DNA of 64,000 nt from an uncultured Alphaproteobacteria bacterium (lineage in GTDB: Bacteria; Pseudomonadota; Alphaproteobacteria; HIMB59): assembly GCA_902599045.1 (NCBI GenBank), contig CACKEA010000001.1, positions 62,001-126,000 on the forward strand, in the 5' to 3' direction. The translations under genes were made by a program, and so were the position numbers. Below are positions 24,961 to 34,378 of the stretch, piece after piece. The notes under the pieces are model-generated. The model was not told the DNA's origin. It worked only from the letters and a program-made list of their open reading frames with translations, and did not search any database. Every line of letters starts with the position of its first letter. The first letter of the stretch is position 1.

Positions 24961-26032
24961 CGTCGCTTTTATAGGTATGGGCGCTAGTGCTCTGGCTACA
25001 GCTAAATTAAATTATGCGGGAACGAGCCATAGTCTTATTGGTATCGATAAAGAATATCATAATAAAAGAAATAATTTTTTTGCATTCTGGATGACAGATT
25101 GGATGGAAAATTTTAGCAATCTTGCACAAAAAAAATGGTTTAGTTGGGAATTTTACTTGGCAAATGAATGTATATTACATGAAACTAAAGATTTACCATA
25201 TTGCACAATACGGTTTCAAGATTGGAAAAAATATTGTTTAAACAACCTAGAAAACTTGTCCATTAAAACCCTAAATGTTCATCGTATTGGTAATTTAGAG
25301 AAATATTTTGAGATAGAGCTTGATAACGGCGAAAAAGTTTATGCAAAGAAAATTTATGACTCTAGAACACCAAAATTAGAGGAAAATAAGGTTAAGCAGC
25401 ATTTCTTTGGGTACCTTATAGATACTAAGCAAATTATTGATAACAGAAAAGTTACTTTGATGGATTTTCGTGTTGACCAAAATGTTGGATTACACTTTAT
25501 GTATTGTTTGCCGATAAGTGAAAATAAAGTATTAATTGAGTCAACAGTTTTCTCCTCAGAAATCCAAGCTGATAGTTGGTATAAAGATCAAATTAAAAAA
25601 TATATTGAGACAAAGTTAAAGATATCTGAATATACAATAGTTGACGAAGAAAAAGGAGCTTTACCGATGTATGATATTAAAAATAAATCATACAAAAATT
25701 ATATTAATATTGGCTCAAGAGGGGGTGCCACTAAAATATCAACAGGGTATGCTTTTTCTTTTTTTCTAAAAAACTTAGTGAAACATAAGGATGACTCTGA
25801 GAAAAAACATCATTCCTATTTTGATCAGTGGATGGATAAAGTATTTGTCAATTACTTAAAAAATAATAATGGGACTGAAAAAATTTTTATTAATATGGCT
25901 AATTCACTTAATGGTAATGAGTTTGCATCATTTATGATGGGCATATCTGGCACTTCAACAAAATTAAAGGTCATAATGTCAATGCCTAAATATAAATTTA
26001 TAAAAAGTGCTCTTGGTACTATTATTAACTAA
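24947..26032 (+). CDS. crtY: Lycopene beta-cyclase
   Basis: Closes both ends of lycopene to give beta-carotene. The 361-residue flavoprotein starts with YDVAFIGMGASALATAKLN, a dinucleotide fold, and contains KIYDSRTPK, FFGYLIDTKQ, MDFRVDQNVGLHFMYCLPIS and IGSRGGATKISTGYAF, all in the order of bacterial CrtY. The length is slightly short. It overlaps crtB by 14 bases and ends exactly one base before blh. Confidence 0.92.
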   Translation: MKIYDVAFIGMGASALATAKLNYAGTSHSLIGIDKEYHNKRNNFFAFWMTDWMENFSNLAQKKWFSWEFYLANECILHETKDLPYCTIRFQDWKKYCLNNLENLSIKTLNVHRIGNLEKYFEIELDNGEKVYAKKIYDSRTPKLEENKVKQHFFGYLIDTKQIIDNRKVTLMDFRVDQNVGLHFMYCLPISENKVLIESTVFSSEIQADSWYKDQIKKYIETKLKISEYTIVDEEKGALPMYDIKNKSYKNYINIGSRGGATKISTGYAFSFFLKNLVKHKDDSEKKHHSYFDQWMDKVFVNYLKNNNGTEKIFINMANSLNGNEFASFMMGISGTSTKLKVIMSMPKYKFIKSALGTIIN

Positions 26033-26848
26033 ATGTATGAACTAAGCTTTATCTCATTACTTGCACTTTGTATGGTTTCTTTCATAGGCGTTCCCCACGG
26101 TTCTTTTGATGGGGCTGTTGCAGCTTTATTAGGATACAAGACAAGAAAAGATTTTTTTATTTTTGTTATCTTATATTTGATTATATCTGCATCTGTAATT
26201 GTGTTTTGGATTTACTTTCCTGTGATCGCTTTATTTATATTCATATTTATGAGCGTAATTCATTTTGGATTATGTGATTGGTCTTATTTAGAATTTGGAA
26301 AGTATAAGTGGTCAATATCGATAACCCATGGTTTAAATATTGTATTTGGGATTATTTTTTTTCACACAAGTGAAACATTTGAAATCTTTGCTTTTTTATC
26401 TAATTCATCTTTTATTCATCTTCAAAACTATCTTTTCATAGCATATTTTTTCTACCTCATTCTGTTACTTAGATATAGTTACTTAGCATTCATTGTGCCA
26501 AGATTAAGATGGGGTCTATTGGAAATGATTATTGTATTACTGATTGTTTTTTTGACTGAACCACTTGTTGGTTTCTCAATTTATTTTTGTTTTATTCATA
26601 CATTTAAACACGTAAAATCAATACTTAAAGATACTTCAAAATACTTATCCAATAATAAGTTTGTAACAATAACTACTATCTCTTTTACTCTACTAACATG
26701 GATTGGGGGAAGCTTAGCAATAATCTACCTTTATAATAATTATTCTTTTGAAGAGTCCTTTATAAAAACTTTATTTATTGGATTAGCTGCTCTAACCCTT
26801 CCTCATATGACTTTAGTGGATGTTTTTTATAGAAGAAAATTTAATTAA
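26033..26848 (+). CDS. blh: Beta-carotene 15,15'-dioxygenase (Brp/Blh family)
   Basis: Splits beta-carotene into two retinals, supplying the proteorhodopsin chromophore. The 271-residue integral membrane protein has about seven hydrophobic segments and the family His motifs GVPHGSFDGAVA, VIHFGLCDWSY, CFIHTFKHVKS and LPHMTLVDVFY, which hold the iron. Its ATG directly follows the crtY stop. Its 3' end overlaps the facing ispH by 8 bases. Confidence 0.94.
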   Translation: MYELSFISLLALCMVSFIGVPHGSFDGAVAALLGYKTRKDFFIFVILYLIISASVIVFWIYFPVIALFIFIFMSVIHFGLCDWSYLEFGKYKWSISITHGLNIVFGIIFFHTSETFEIFAFLSNSSFIHLQNYLFIAYFFYLILLLRYSYLAFIVPRLRWGLLEMIIVLLIVFLTEPLVGFSIYFCFIHTFKHVKSILKDTSKYLSNNKFVTITTISFTLLTWIGGSLAIIYLYNNYSFEESFIKTLFIGLAALTLPHMTLVDVFYRRKFN

Positions 26849-27779
26849 GAAAATTAGGTATTTTAAAGGTTATATTTTCATCTTCTTTAAAATTTAAAAC
26901 TTCGATTGCATAAACCTTTTTAATTTGATCAATGAACATATTTAATTGCTCTTCTGGAGCGGAGGCACTAGCTGTTAAACCTATTGTATTGAATTCTGCT
27001 AAGGTTGAGTAATCAAAATCATTTATATTTTCTATTAATTCACTATATTTGCAGCCAAATCTTTTAGCAGTCTCAACTAACCTAATTGAATTAGAACTAT
27101 TGTGCGCCCCGATGACAAAAAAAGCATCAACATTTTTAGACATCTCTTGTACGGATAATTGCCTATTAGAAGTTGCGTAGCATATATCTGATTTTTTCGG
27201 TGCAAGGATTGAAGGGTATTTTTTTTCGAGAGCATCAACAATATCTTGTGTGTCAAATACTGATAGCGTTGTTTGTGTTATGTAGGCAAGTTTTTGACTT
27301 GAAGGAAAATATAATTTTTCAACATCATCGATATCTTGAATTAAAGTTAAATTACTGATGTCTTTTAATTGGCCTGCGGTTCCATCAACCTCTGGGTGAT
27401 GTTCATGACCAATCATTATTATTTTATATTCGTTGTTTTCTAACTGAATTATTTCTTTGTGAATCTTGCTGACTAATGGGCAAATGGCATCATAAAATAA
27501 CAAATTATAATCTTTGGCTTTGTTGATAACTCTTTGTGCAACACCATGGGCGGAAAAAATAACTGGTTGTTTTGTATTTTTAGGTATTTCTTCTAATGAG
27601 TCTACAAATACAACCCCTTTCTCTCTTAAATTGTTGACAACAAATTTATTATGAACAATTTCATGGCGAACATAAACTGGGGCTCCATATTTTGTTAGGC
27701 TTTTTTCAACCATCTCAACAGCTCTTTCAACTCCAGCACAAAAACCTCTGTGTTTAGCCGTTATAATCTTTTTAACCAC
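26841..27779 (-). CDS. ispH: 4-hydroxy-3-methylbut-2-enyl diphosphate reductase
   Basis: Last step of the MEP isoprenoid pathway, giving IPP and DMAPP, the precursors for the neighbouring carotenoid genes. The 312-residue protein holds three cluster Cys in HRGFCAGVERAV (Cys14), YDAICPLVSKIH (about 99) and DICYATSNRQ (about 199), plus HGVAQRV and IGHEHHPEVDGT. The start codon is GTG at 27779. It converges on blh with an 8-base overlap. Confidence 0.96.
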   Translation of the reverse strand: MVKKIITAKHRGFCAGVERAVEMVEKSLTKYGAPVYVRHEIVHNKFVVNNLREKGVVFVDSLEEIPKNTKQPVIFSAHGVAQRVINKAKDYNLLFYDAICPLVSKIHKEIIQLENNEYKIIMIGHEHHPEVDGTAGQLKDISNLTLIQDIDDVEKLYFPSSQKLAYITQTTLSVFDTQDIVDALEKKYPSILAPKKSDICYATSNRQLSVQEMSKNVDAFFVIGAHNSSNSIRLVETAKRFGCKYSELIENINDFDYSTLAEFNTIGLTASASAPEEQLNMFIDQIKKVYAIEVLNFKEDENITFKIPNFLN

Positions 27780-27811
27780 GGTAAATAGTTATCATATTAT
27801 TATTAAATAAA

Positions 27812-30800
27812 TTATTTTATAATTAATAAAAGTTGCTGGGCTTCAATATTTTCGCCAGCTTTTACACAAAGTCTCTCTACAGTTCCGGGTTGGTCAGCAT
27901 AAATAACGGTTTCCATTTTCATCGCCTCGATAGTGCATAATTTAGCACCTTTGGGTACTTTTATACCTTCTGTGACGGCAACATCTACAAGCAAGCCTGG
28001 AATTGGTGCTGCCACATGATCCTTGTTGCTTGGATCTGCGATTTCTTTGGCTAAATCGTCTACCGCTATGGAGTTGTCTTTAATGTCAACTGATCTAGCT
28101 TGACCATTTAATTCAAAATAAACTGTTCTGAAACCTTTTTCGTTGGGTTCACTTAAAGTGAAGTATCTAATGATTAATGTTTTTCCAGGTTCAATAGAAA
28201 CATATATTTCTTCATCCGTATTCATACCAAAAAAGTAATTTGATGTTGGGATAACACTAGTGTTACCAAATTTCTTTTTATGTTTCATATACTCATCAAA
28301 AACTTCAGGAAAAAATATTTGTGAAATTGTATCTTTCTCAGAAATAATCTCACTGTAGTTCTTCTCTAATTCTTTAGATCTATTTTTAATTTTTAGAGAA
28401 GGAAGTTTTGAACCAAATCTATAATTAATTGGTTTTTTTCCTTTTAAGATTTTCTTTTGGAGAGCTTTTGGGAACCCCTTGTATGGTTGACCTAATCGAC
28501 CACTAAAAAACTCGATGACTGATGCTGGAAAACCAACATCTTTTTTGGGGTCTAAGACATCTTCAATTTGAATATTATTTGCCAACATATAAATTGCCAT
28601 ATCACCAACAACTTTAGATATAGGTGTAACCTTAATAACATCTCCAAATATTTTATTAACCTCCGCATACATTGATGCTAATTCTGGCCATCTCTCGTCT
28701 GTAATACCCATTGATCTTGCTTGCTCTCTTAAGTTTGTATATTGCCCACCTGGCATTTGATGTAAATATACCTCAGACATACTAGTTCGAGTTTTACTTT
28801 CAAAAGGCTGGTATTGCTTTCTTACACCTTCCCAATAATTTGCTGCAGTCCTAACAACAGCAGAAGATATTTTTGGGTCTCTGTTGTTTCCATCAAGTGA
28901 CTCAAGAACTGCACCGAAGCTAGGTTGTGAGGTAAAACCAGACCAAGAGTCAATTGCTACATCAACTATATCCACTCCAGCATCAGAGGCATTAAGCAAC
29001 GTCGCAACGCCGTTTCCACTTGTATCGTGTGTATGGAAATGAATTGGGATTTTTATGTTTTTCTTTAATTCTTTAAATAAGATTTTTGCCGCCTTGGGCT
29101 TACATAAGCCTGCCATATCTTTAATAGCAAGAAAATGAACTCCCATTTTCTCAAGTTTTTTGGCCATTTTTAAATAATATTCAAGTGTATATTTTTTTTC
29201 TGCAGGTGAAGATAGATCACCAGAATAACAAATAGAAGCTTCACAAATTTTTCCGGATTTTAAAACTTCATCAATAGACACTCTCATATTCTCTATCCAG
29301 TTTAATGCATCAAATATTCTAAAAACATCAATCCCTGACTGAGCAGAAAGCTGAATAAACCTTCTTAAAACATTATCTGGATAGTTTGTATACCCAAGTG
29401 CGTTAGACCCTCTAAATAACATTTGTAGTAATGCGGATGGCATTTGCTCACGTAATTTTTCTAAACGTTCCCACGGATCCTCTTTTAAGAATCTTAATGC
29501 AACATCAAAAGTCGCCCCACCCCAACATTCTACTGAAAATAAATTCTTAAGTCTTTCTTCGTATAAATCAGTTATACCTAACATATCTTGAGTTCTCATT
29601 CGAGTTGCTATTAAAGATTGATGAGCATCTCTAAAAGTAGTGTCTGTGATTAGTAATTGTTTTTCTTTTAATACAGCATGAGCAACAGCAGATGGGCCTT
29701 CAGCATCTAAGATTTGTTTATATGTATTATTCACTGTCTCTTGTGCTTTTTTTGATCTAGAAATTCCATAGTCAGAGAGTTTTGCCGGTGTGGTCTCTCT
29801 TAACCGTGGTCTGTTAGCAACTTCTGGGTTACCATTGACAATAACTTCTGCTAAAAAATTTAATGTCTTAGTCGCTCTATCTTTTCGACCAGAGAATTGA
29901 AATAAACTTTTTTCACTATCTATAAATTTTGTATGGTATTTAAAAATGTCAAAGCCTTCGTGATTAATTAACTTTAATAAAAAAGGTATGTTTGTTTTTA
30001 CACCTCTGACTCGAAACTCACTTAAAGCTCTGTTCATTCTTCTCTTAGCTTCAATAGGAGTTTGACCTTTCGCAGTAACTTTTACCAAAAGAGAGTCATA
30101 ATATGGTGTAATAATTGTACCTGTTGATGCGGTTCCAGCATCTAGCCTTATTCCAAGACCACTCGCAGATCTATAAACATTAATTTTTCCATAATCTGGT
30201 GCAAAATCATTGGCTGCATCCTCCGTTGTAACTCGTGATTGGATGGCGTGACCTTTCATGTGTATATTTTCTTGAAGTGGTACACCACATATATTATCAC
30301 CAATTTTAGCACCAGCTGCTAAAAGAAACTGGGCTTTAACTATATCAATACCAGTTATTTCTTCTGTTACTGTATGTTCAACTTGAACTCTTGGGTTAAC
30401 TTCAATGAAGAAAAAGTCTCTAGATTTAGCATCCATTAAAAACTCTACTGTTCCAGCACATGAATAGCTAACTTGTTTTCCAATTCTTACACCAGCTTCA
30501 CAAATTGCATTTCTCTCTTTATCTGACAAGTAGGCAGCAGGAGCTCTTTCAACTACTTTTTGATGACGCCTTTGAAGAGAACAGTCTCTCTCAAAAAGAT
30601 GAACTATGTTTCCATGAGTATCTCCAATTATTTGGACCTCAACATGAAATGCTTTTTCGATAAGTTTTTCAAAAAATACATCATCTTTTCCAAAAGCACT
30701 TTTAGCTTCTCTTCTGGCGGTATTAATATGATTTTCTAATTCTGTTTCTTTTTTTATAACTCGCATCCCGCGACCACCACCACCCCAAGATGCTTTGAGC

Positions 30801-31276
30801 ATAATCGGATAGCCAATTTTTTTTGCAAGATCTTTACATTTTTTTAAATCTTTTGGTAAAGGTCCTGTGGAAGGTATGGTTGGAACTTTGGCTTTACCAG
30901 CAGTTTTTTTTGCTTCAACTTTATTTCCGAGGGATCGCATAATATTTGGAGAAGGACCAACAAAAATTATATTGTACTTTGCACATTCGTCAGCAAATTC
31001 TGGGTTTTCAGATAAAAAGCCATATCCAGGGTGTATGGCATCACAGCCTGAGTTAACTGCAATTTGAACAATTCCTTTGTAGTCCAAGTATGCCTGTATA
31101 GGACCTAATCCTGATCCAACGAGATAACTTTCATCTGTTTTAAAGCGATGTAATGCAAAACGATCTTCGTAAGAGTAAATGGATACTGTTTTAAAGCCTA
31201 ATTCTGTTGCAGCACGAGATATCCTAATTGCAATTTCACTTCTATTGGCAATTAATATTTTCTTAATTTGTCTCAT
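27812..31276 (-). CDS. pyc: Pyruvate carboxylase
   Basis: Carboxylates pyruvate to oxaloacetate to refill the TCA cycle. From the ATG at 31276 the protein is 1154 residues, the normal size; a longer open frame would run into nth. Domains in order: biotin carboxylase (KKILIANRSEIAIRI, then the ATP-grasp loop GGGGRGMRV), carboxyltransferase (TTFRDAHQSLIATRMR, VECWGGATFDV) and biotin carrier at the C-terminus (IEAMKMETVI, biotinylated Lys). All catalytic parts are in one chain. Confidence 0.96.
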   Translation of the reverse strand: MRQIKKILIANRSEIAIRISRAATELGFKTVSIYSYEDRFALHRFKTDESYLVGSGLGPIQAYLDYKGIVQIAVNSGCDAIHPGYGFLSENPEFADECAKYNIIFVGPSPNIMRSLGNKVEAKKTAGKAKVPTIPSTGPLPKDLKKCKDLAKKIGYPIMLKASWGGGGRGMRVIKKETELENHINTARREAKSAFGKDDVFFEKLIEKAFHVEVQIIGDTHGNIVHLFERDCSLQRRHQKVVERAPAAYLSDKERNAICEAGVRIGKQVSYSCAGTVEFLMDAKSRDFFFIEVNPRVQVEHTVTEEITGIDIVKAQFLLAAGAKIGDNICGVPLQENIHMKGHAIQSRVTTEDAANDFAPDYGKINVYRSASGLGIRLDAGTASTGTIITPYYDSLLVKVTAKGQTPIEAKRRMNRALSEFRVRGVKTNIPFLLKLINHEGFDIFKYHTKFIDSEKSLFQFSGRKDRATKTLNFLAEVIVNGNPEVANRPRLRETTPAKLSDYGISRSKKAQETVNNTYKQILDAEGPSAVAHAVLKEKQLLITDTTFRDAHQSLIATRMRTQDMLGITDLYEERLKNLFSVECWGGATFDVALRFLKEDPWERLEKLREQMPSALLQMLFRGSNALGYTNYPDNVLRRFIQLSAQSGIDVFRIFDALNWIENMRVSIDEVLKSGKICEASICYSGDLSSPAEKKYTLEYYLKMAKKLEKMGVHFLAIKDMAGLCKPKAAKILFKELKKNIKIPIHFHTHDTSGNGVATLLNASDAGVDIVDVAIDSWSGFTSQPSFGAVLESLDGNNRDPKISSAVVRTAANYWEGVRKQYQPFESKTRTSMSEVYLHQMPGGQYTNLREQARSMGITDERWPELASMYAEVNKIFGDVIKVTPISKVVGDMAIYMLANNIQIEDVLDPKKDVGFPASVIEFFSGRLGQPYKGFPKALQKKILKGKKPINYRFGSKLPSLKIKNRSKELEKNYSEIISEKDTISQIFFPEVFDEYMKHKKKFGNTSVIPTSNYFFGMNTDEEIYVSIEPGKTLIIRYFTLSEPNEKGFRTVYFELNGQARSVDIKDNSIAVDDLAKEIADPSNKDHVAAPIPGLLVDVAVTEGIKVPKGAKLCTIEAMKMETVIYADQPGTVERLCVKAGENIEAQQLLLIIK

Positions 31277-31338
31277 ATTGGTAAATAAAGTTTTTTTATA
31301 CATTATTCTATTTTTTTTCATAGACAATCTGCTTGAAA

Positions 31339-31992
31339 TTAGGGTTTTTTTACTTTGATAGCCTTTGTTCTTTTTGGATAGCAATCTGTGCAAATTTTGC
31401 ATTCGATACCAAAGCAGCTTCTTGCTTTGCAGTATTCTCTTCCATAGAAAATCATTTGTAAATGAAGTCTATTCCAAGTCGCTTCTGGAAATAATTTTTT
31501 TATATCCCTTTCAGTTTGAACGACATTTTTGCCATTAGTTAGGCCCCACCTTTGTGCTAAACGGTGGATATGCGTATCAACAGGAAACGCAGGATGGCCA
31601 AAGCCTTGGGACATTACGACACTTGCTGTTTTATGACCGACACCTGGTAAGCTTTCTAAATCCTCAAAGGTCTCCGGGACAATACAATTGTATTTTTTTA
31701 CCAAAATCTTTGAAAGTTTAGAAATCGCCTTTGATTTTTTTGGAGCAAGCCCACATGGTTTAATAATTTTGTAAATTTTATTTACTGGAATTTTTGACAT
31801 ATCGTAAGGATTATTTGCAATTTTAAACAATAGAGGTGTAATCCTGTTAACACGTTCATCCGTGCACTGCGCACTTAACAGCACTGCTATTAAAAGCTCA
31901 TAAATATTTTGATGTTTAAGTGGAATTGGGATCTTTGGATAGAATTTATTCAAATTACCCAAAACGACATTAGCTCTTTCTTGTTTTTTCAT
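31339..31992 (-). CDS. nth: Endonuclease III (DNA glycosylase/AP lyase)
   Basis: Base-excision repair of oxidised pyrimidines. The 217-residue protein has the helix-hairpin-helix ESLPGVGHKTASVVMS with the catalytic Lys (about 120) and FPVDTHIHRLAQRWGL with the catalytic Asp (about 138). The C-terminal Fe-S cluster region YCKARSCFGIECKICTDC has five Cys at spacings 5, 5, 3 and 3 instead of the usual C-x6-C-x2-C-x5-C. It is divergent from the DUF2244 gene. Confidence 0.93.
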   Translation of the reverse strand: MKKQERANVVLGNLNKFYPKIPIPLKHQNIYELLIAVLLSAQCTDERVNRITPLLFKIANNPYDMSKIPVNKIYKIIKPCGLAPKKSKAISKLSKILVKKYNCIVPETFEDLESLPGVGHKTASVVMSQGFGHPAFPVDTHIHRLAQRWGLTNGKNVVQTERDIKKLFPEATWNRLHLQMIFYGREYCKARSCFGIECKICTDCYPKRTKAIKVKKP

Positions 31993-32056
31993 AATATTAT
32001 TGGTATGCGATAAAATTTATTATAAATATAAATATAATTTTATAAATTGATAGAAA

Positions 32057-32491
32057 ATGACAAGAAAACTGCACTTAAAACCAAATAGAAGTTTAACCAA
32101 TCTTCAAATACTGTTTTTCTTACTAATAACAGGTTTTTTAATTATTTTTATTGGGGGAAGATTTTTACTTGTTGGGGCTTGGCCCATAATTATCTTTGGT
32201 CTAGTTGAATTTTCTATTTTGGTTATTTGCACTATTTATTTTGTCAGAAGTTTGAAAAAAACCGAAAAAATTTCATTGGAGTCAAAGTCTATGCAATTAG
32301 AACGGCTTGATGGTGATGAAATTGTTGAACAGAATAGTTATAATCTTAATTGGATGAAAATAAAAAATGAAAAAAGTTCCCTGAGTATTAACTATTCTGG
32401 AAAGAAAAAATTATTTGCTAGTTTTTTAAGTGAGGATAGAAGAAAAAAATTAAAAAGAATAATTGAAAAGCACAGTTCCTCGTCTAGCTGA
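32057..32491 (+). CDS. DUF2244 membrane protein
   Basis: A 144-residue protein with two membrane segments (ILFFLLITGFLIIFIGG and WPIIIFGLVEFSILVICTIYF) and the conserved opening LHLKPNRSLT of this alphaproteobacterial family of unknown function. A soluble C-terminal half (SLESKSMQLERLDG...) faces one side. It diverges from nth and converges with dapB (8-base overlap). Its function is unknown. Confidence 0.8.
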   Translation: MTRKLHLKPNRSLTNLQILFFLLITGFLIIFIGGRFLLVGAWPIIIFGLVEFSILVICTIYFVRSLKKTEKISLESKSMQLERLDGDEIVEQNSYNLNWMKIKNEKSSLSINYSGKKKLFASFLSEDRRKKLKRIIEKHSSSSS

Positions 32492-33263
32492 TCATGTCTT
32501 TAAAAGAATAAAAACCATTTTCCTGTGCAGCTAGCCAGACTGCCGCCTCAACGGCACCATCAGAAAAAATTTTTCTATTATAGGCCTTGTGTGTTAATTC
32601 AACAGACTCATTATCACCGTGAAATATAACTGTGTGTTCCCCCGGTATATTCCCTCCTCTTAATGAGGAAAATCCAATTTCATTTTCTTTTCTTTGATTA
32701 TCTTGGCTTTGGCGATTAAAATTAAAGTTTGATTTAGATAATCCAAGTTCGCCTAAAATTTCTTCTCCTAGTTTTATTGCGGTTCCACTAGGCGCATCTT
32801 TTTTATGTCGATGATGTGTTTCAGTTATCTCAATATCAAAATCTTTTAAATGTTTAGCAGCTTTTCTTGCTATTTCAAAAAATGTATTAACACCATAACT
32901 CATGTTTGGTGCATAGAAAACTTTAGTTGAGTTACTTGATTGCTTTAACAGATTGAAATGACTTTCGTCTAAGCCCGTTGTGCCAATTACTAAACCAGTG
33001 TTATTAGAAACGGCGGCTTCTGTAAAATTAAATAAGGCTTTAGGTGACGTAAAATCTATTACTATATCTGCTGTTTTAAAAGACTCTTCTCTTGTGGTAA
33101 TGATATTTTCTGGAATTTGATACTTGGATATAAAGTTAGTGTCAATATCCTTGACATCAAATACACCGATAAGTTCAACATTTGCATTTGAAATCGCTGA
33201 ACTAATAAGATTATTTCCCATTCTTCCTAATGCTCCAGCAATTGCTACTTTTACTTTAGACAT
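32484..33263 (-). CDS. dapB: 4-hydroxy-tetrahydrodipicolinate reductase
   Basis: Second committed step to diaminopimelate and lysine. The 259-residue protein has the NAD(P)-binding GALGRMGNNL, the GTTGLDESHF loop, and the active-site block ETHHRHKKDAPSGTA with the catalytic His and Lys. The length and motif order are normal. Confidence 0.96.
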   Translation of the reverse strand: MSKVKVAIAGALGRMGNNLISSAISNANVELIGVFDVKDIDTNFISKYQIPENIITTREESFKTADIVIDFTSPKALFNFTEAAVSNNTGLVIGTTGLDESHFNLLKQSSNSTKVFYAPNMSYGVNTFFEIARKAAKHLKDFDIEITETHHRHKKDAPSGTAIKLGEEILGELGLSKSNFNFNRQSQDNQRKENEIGFSSLRGGNIPGEHTVIFHGDNESVELTHKAYNRKIFSDGAVEAAVWLAAQENGFYSFKDMIS

Positions 33264-33338
33264 GATTAAGTCTTGTTATACCTAAATGAGCCAATATGGA
33301 ATAGCAAAATTATTAAATATTATGCTAAAATTAACAAT

Positions 33339-33509
33339 ATGATCAGACTTCTACTCATTCTTTTAATTTTACTATTGGTAAGTTTGTTATTATTTAATAA
33401 GAAATTCAGGGAAGCTTTTACAATATCAGTAATACCTCTAGTGTTGCTGGTCGTAGGACTTATTGGATATATGATTTACTATATGTTCAGCACTAACTAT
33501 TTTTCATAA
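33339..33509 (+). CDS. Small two-helix membrane protein, unknown
   Basis: A 56-residue protein from the ATG at 33339 (an in-frame start further left is open but adds a non-hydrophobic tail). Two membrane segments (IRLLLILLILLLVSLLLF and VIPLVLLVVGLIGYMIYY) are split by a short basic turn, NKKFREAF. It lies divergent from dapB. No family is recognised; coding status rests on the hydrophobic pattern and the lack of any competing gene. Confidence 0.5.
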   Translation: MIRLLLILLILLLVSLLLFNKKFREAFTISVIPLVLLVVGLIGYMIYYMFSTNYFS

Positions 33510-33528
33510 TTATATTTATATTAACTTA

Positions 33529-33921
33529 TTATATGCCTTGCTCGGTTTTAAAACCTAGATTTACCCAATCGATCAATCCTTTGTCCATTTCATAGATAGT
33601 GCCTTGATATCCTTGTGCAACTAGATTGTCCGCTACCTTTTTAGAGGTTATACCTGCAGTGCAATGAATAATGATATCCTTGTTATCAGGATTTATGGAA
33701 TTAATCTTTTCAACAGTTATTTCTTTGAAAGGAATATTATGTGAGTTCTCTATTCTTATCTTATTGTGTTCATTTGGATATCTGACATCAATAACTATCG
33801 CTCCTTCTTGAATTCTTTTTAAAGATTCTTCTGTATCTATCGGTATGTATTTCATTAGCTTATTATCTGCAAATAATAAATGAGTTGATAGAAAAAAAAA
33901 TAAAAAAAAAAATTTTAACAT
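33529..33921 (-). CDS. Periplasmic single-domain rhodanese-like protein
   Basis: About 130 residues from the ATG at 33921, which gives a clean signal peptide (LKFFFLFFFLSTHLLFA); the longer frame would overlap the cytochrome gene. The rhodanese domain shows AIVIDVRYPNEH, HNIPFKE and the active Cys loop IIIHCTAGITSKKVA. It probably handles sulfane sulfur or a thiol in the periplasm. It follows the cytochrome c gene by 4 bases. Confidence 0.82.
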   Translation of the reverse strand: MLKFFFLFFFLSTHLLFADNKLMKYIPIDTEESLKRIQEGAIVIDVRYPNEHNKIRIENSHNIPFKEITVEKINSINPDNKDIIIHCTAGITSKKVADNLVAQGYQGTIYEMDKGLIDWVNLGFKTEQGI

Positions 33922-33925
33922 GCTG

Positions 33926-34354
33926 TTAATCTTTAAAACGGGAGTGACAACTTTTGCAGCTCCCAAATAAGTTTTGATGATATTGTTGTACTTCATCAAC
34001 ATTGCCCTCTAGTGCTGCTAACTTAGCGAATGCTGCATTGTCCTCTGTTTCTTTTGCAATTTGATTAAATAAGTCTCTATTATCAATAATGTTTGTACTC
34101 GCTTTGGACTTACCACCGAATGAATCATCAGGAAATAAAGTGGGGTAGACTTTCATAATTTCTTCAATTTCTTCATAAATGCTTGCAAGGTCATCATTGA
34201 TAACTGAGTCCCTAATGAGGTTATTTGCGGCTCTCATAAGTTTAGTATAATCTCTCATCGACTCTTGTCTGTCCGCAACAGGGTTTGCGCTCAAAAGTGA
34301 AAAGGAAAAAAGTAATAAAGCTAAGGAGAGTTTAATCATGTTTAATAAGGACAT
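33926..34354 (-). CDS. Class II c-type cytochrome (c'/c556-like)
   Basis: A 142-residue exported haem protein. The signal peptide (IKLSLALLLFSFSLLSA) is followed by a four-helix region, and the haem-binding CKSCH motif lies at the extreme C-terminus (GSCKSCHSRFKD), the layout of cytochrome c' and c556 proteins. The start may be ATG 34354 or ATG 34339. It is paired with the rhodanese gene, and the two may act together in periplasmic sulfur or redox chemistry. That role is inferred. Confidence 0.85.
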   Translation of the reverse strand: MSLLNMIKLSLALLLFSFSLLSANPVADRQESMRDYTKLMRAANNLIRDSVINDDLASIYEEIEEIMKVYPTLFPDDSFGGKSKASTNIIDNRDLFNQIAKETEDNAAFAKLAALEGNVDEVQQYHQNLFGSCKSCHSRFKD

Positions 34355-34378
34355 ATATTTAAGCTATTAACAAGGTTA

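Noticed and set aside
31277-31402. Longer N-terminus for pyruvate carboxylase
   Set aside because: It would overlap nth, adds a basic non-conserved tail, and the protein from 31276 already has the normal family start and length.
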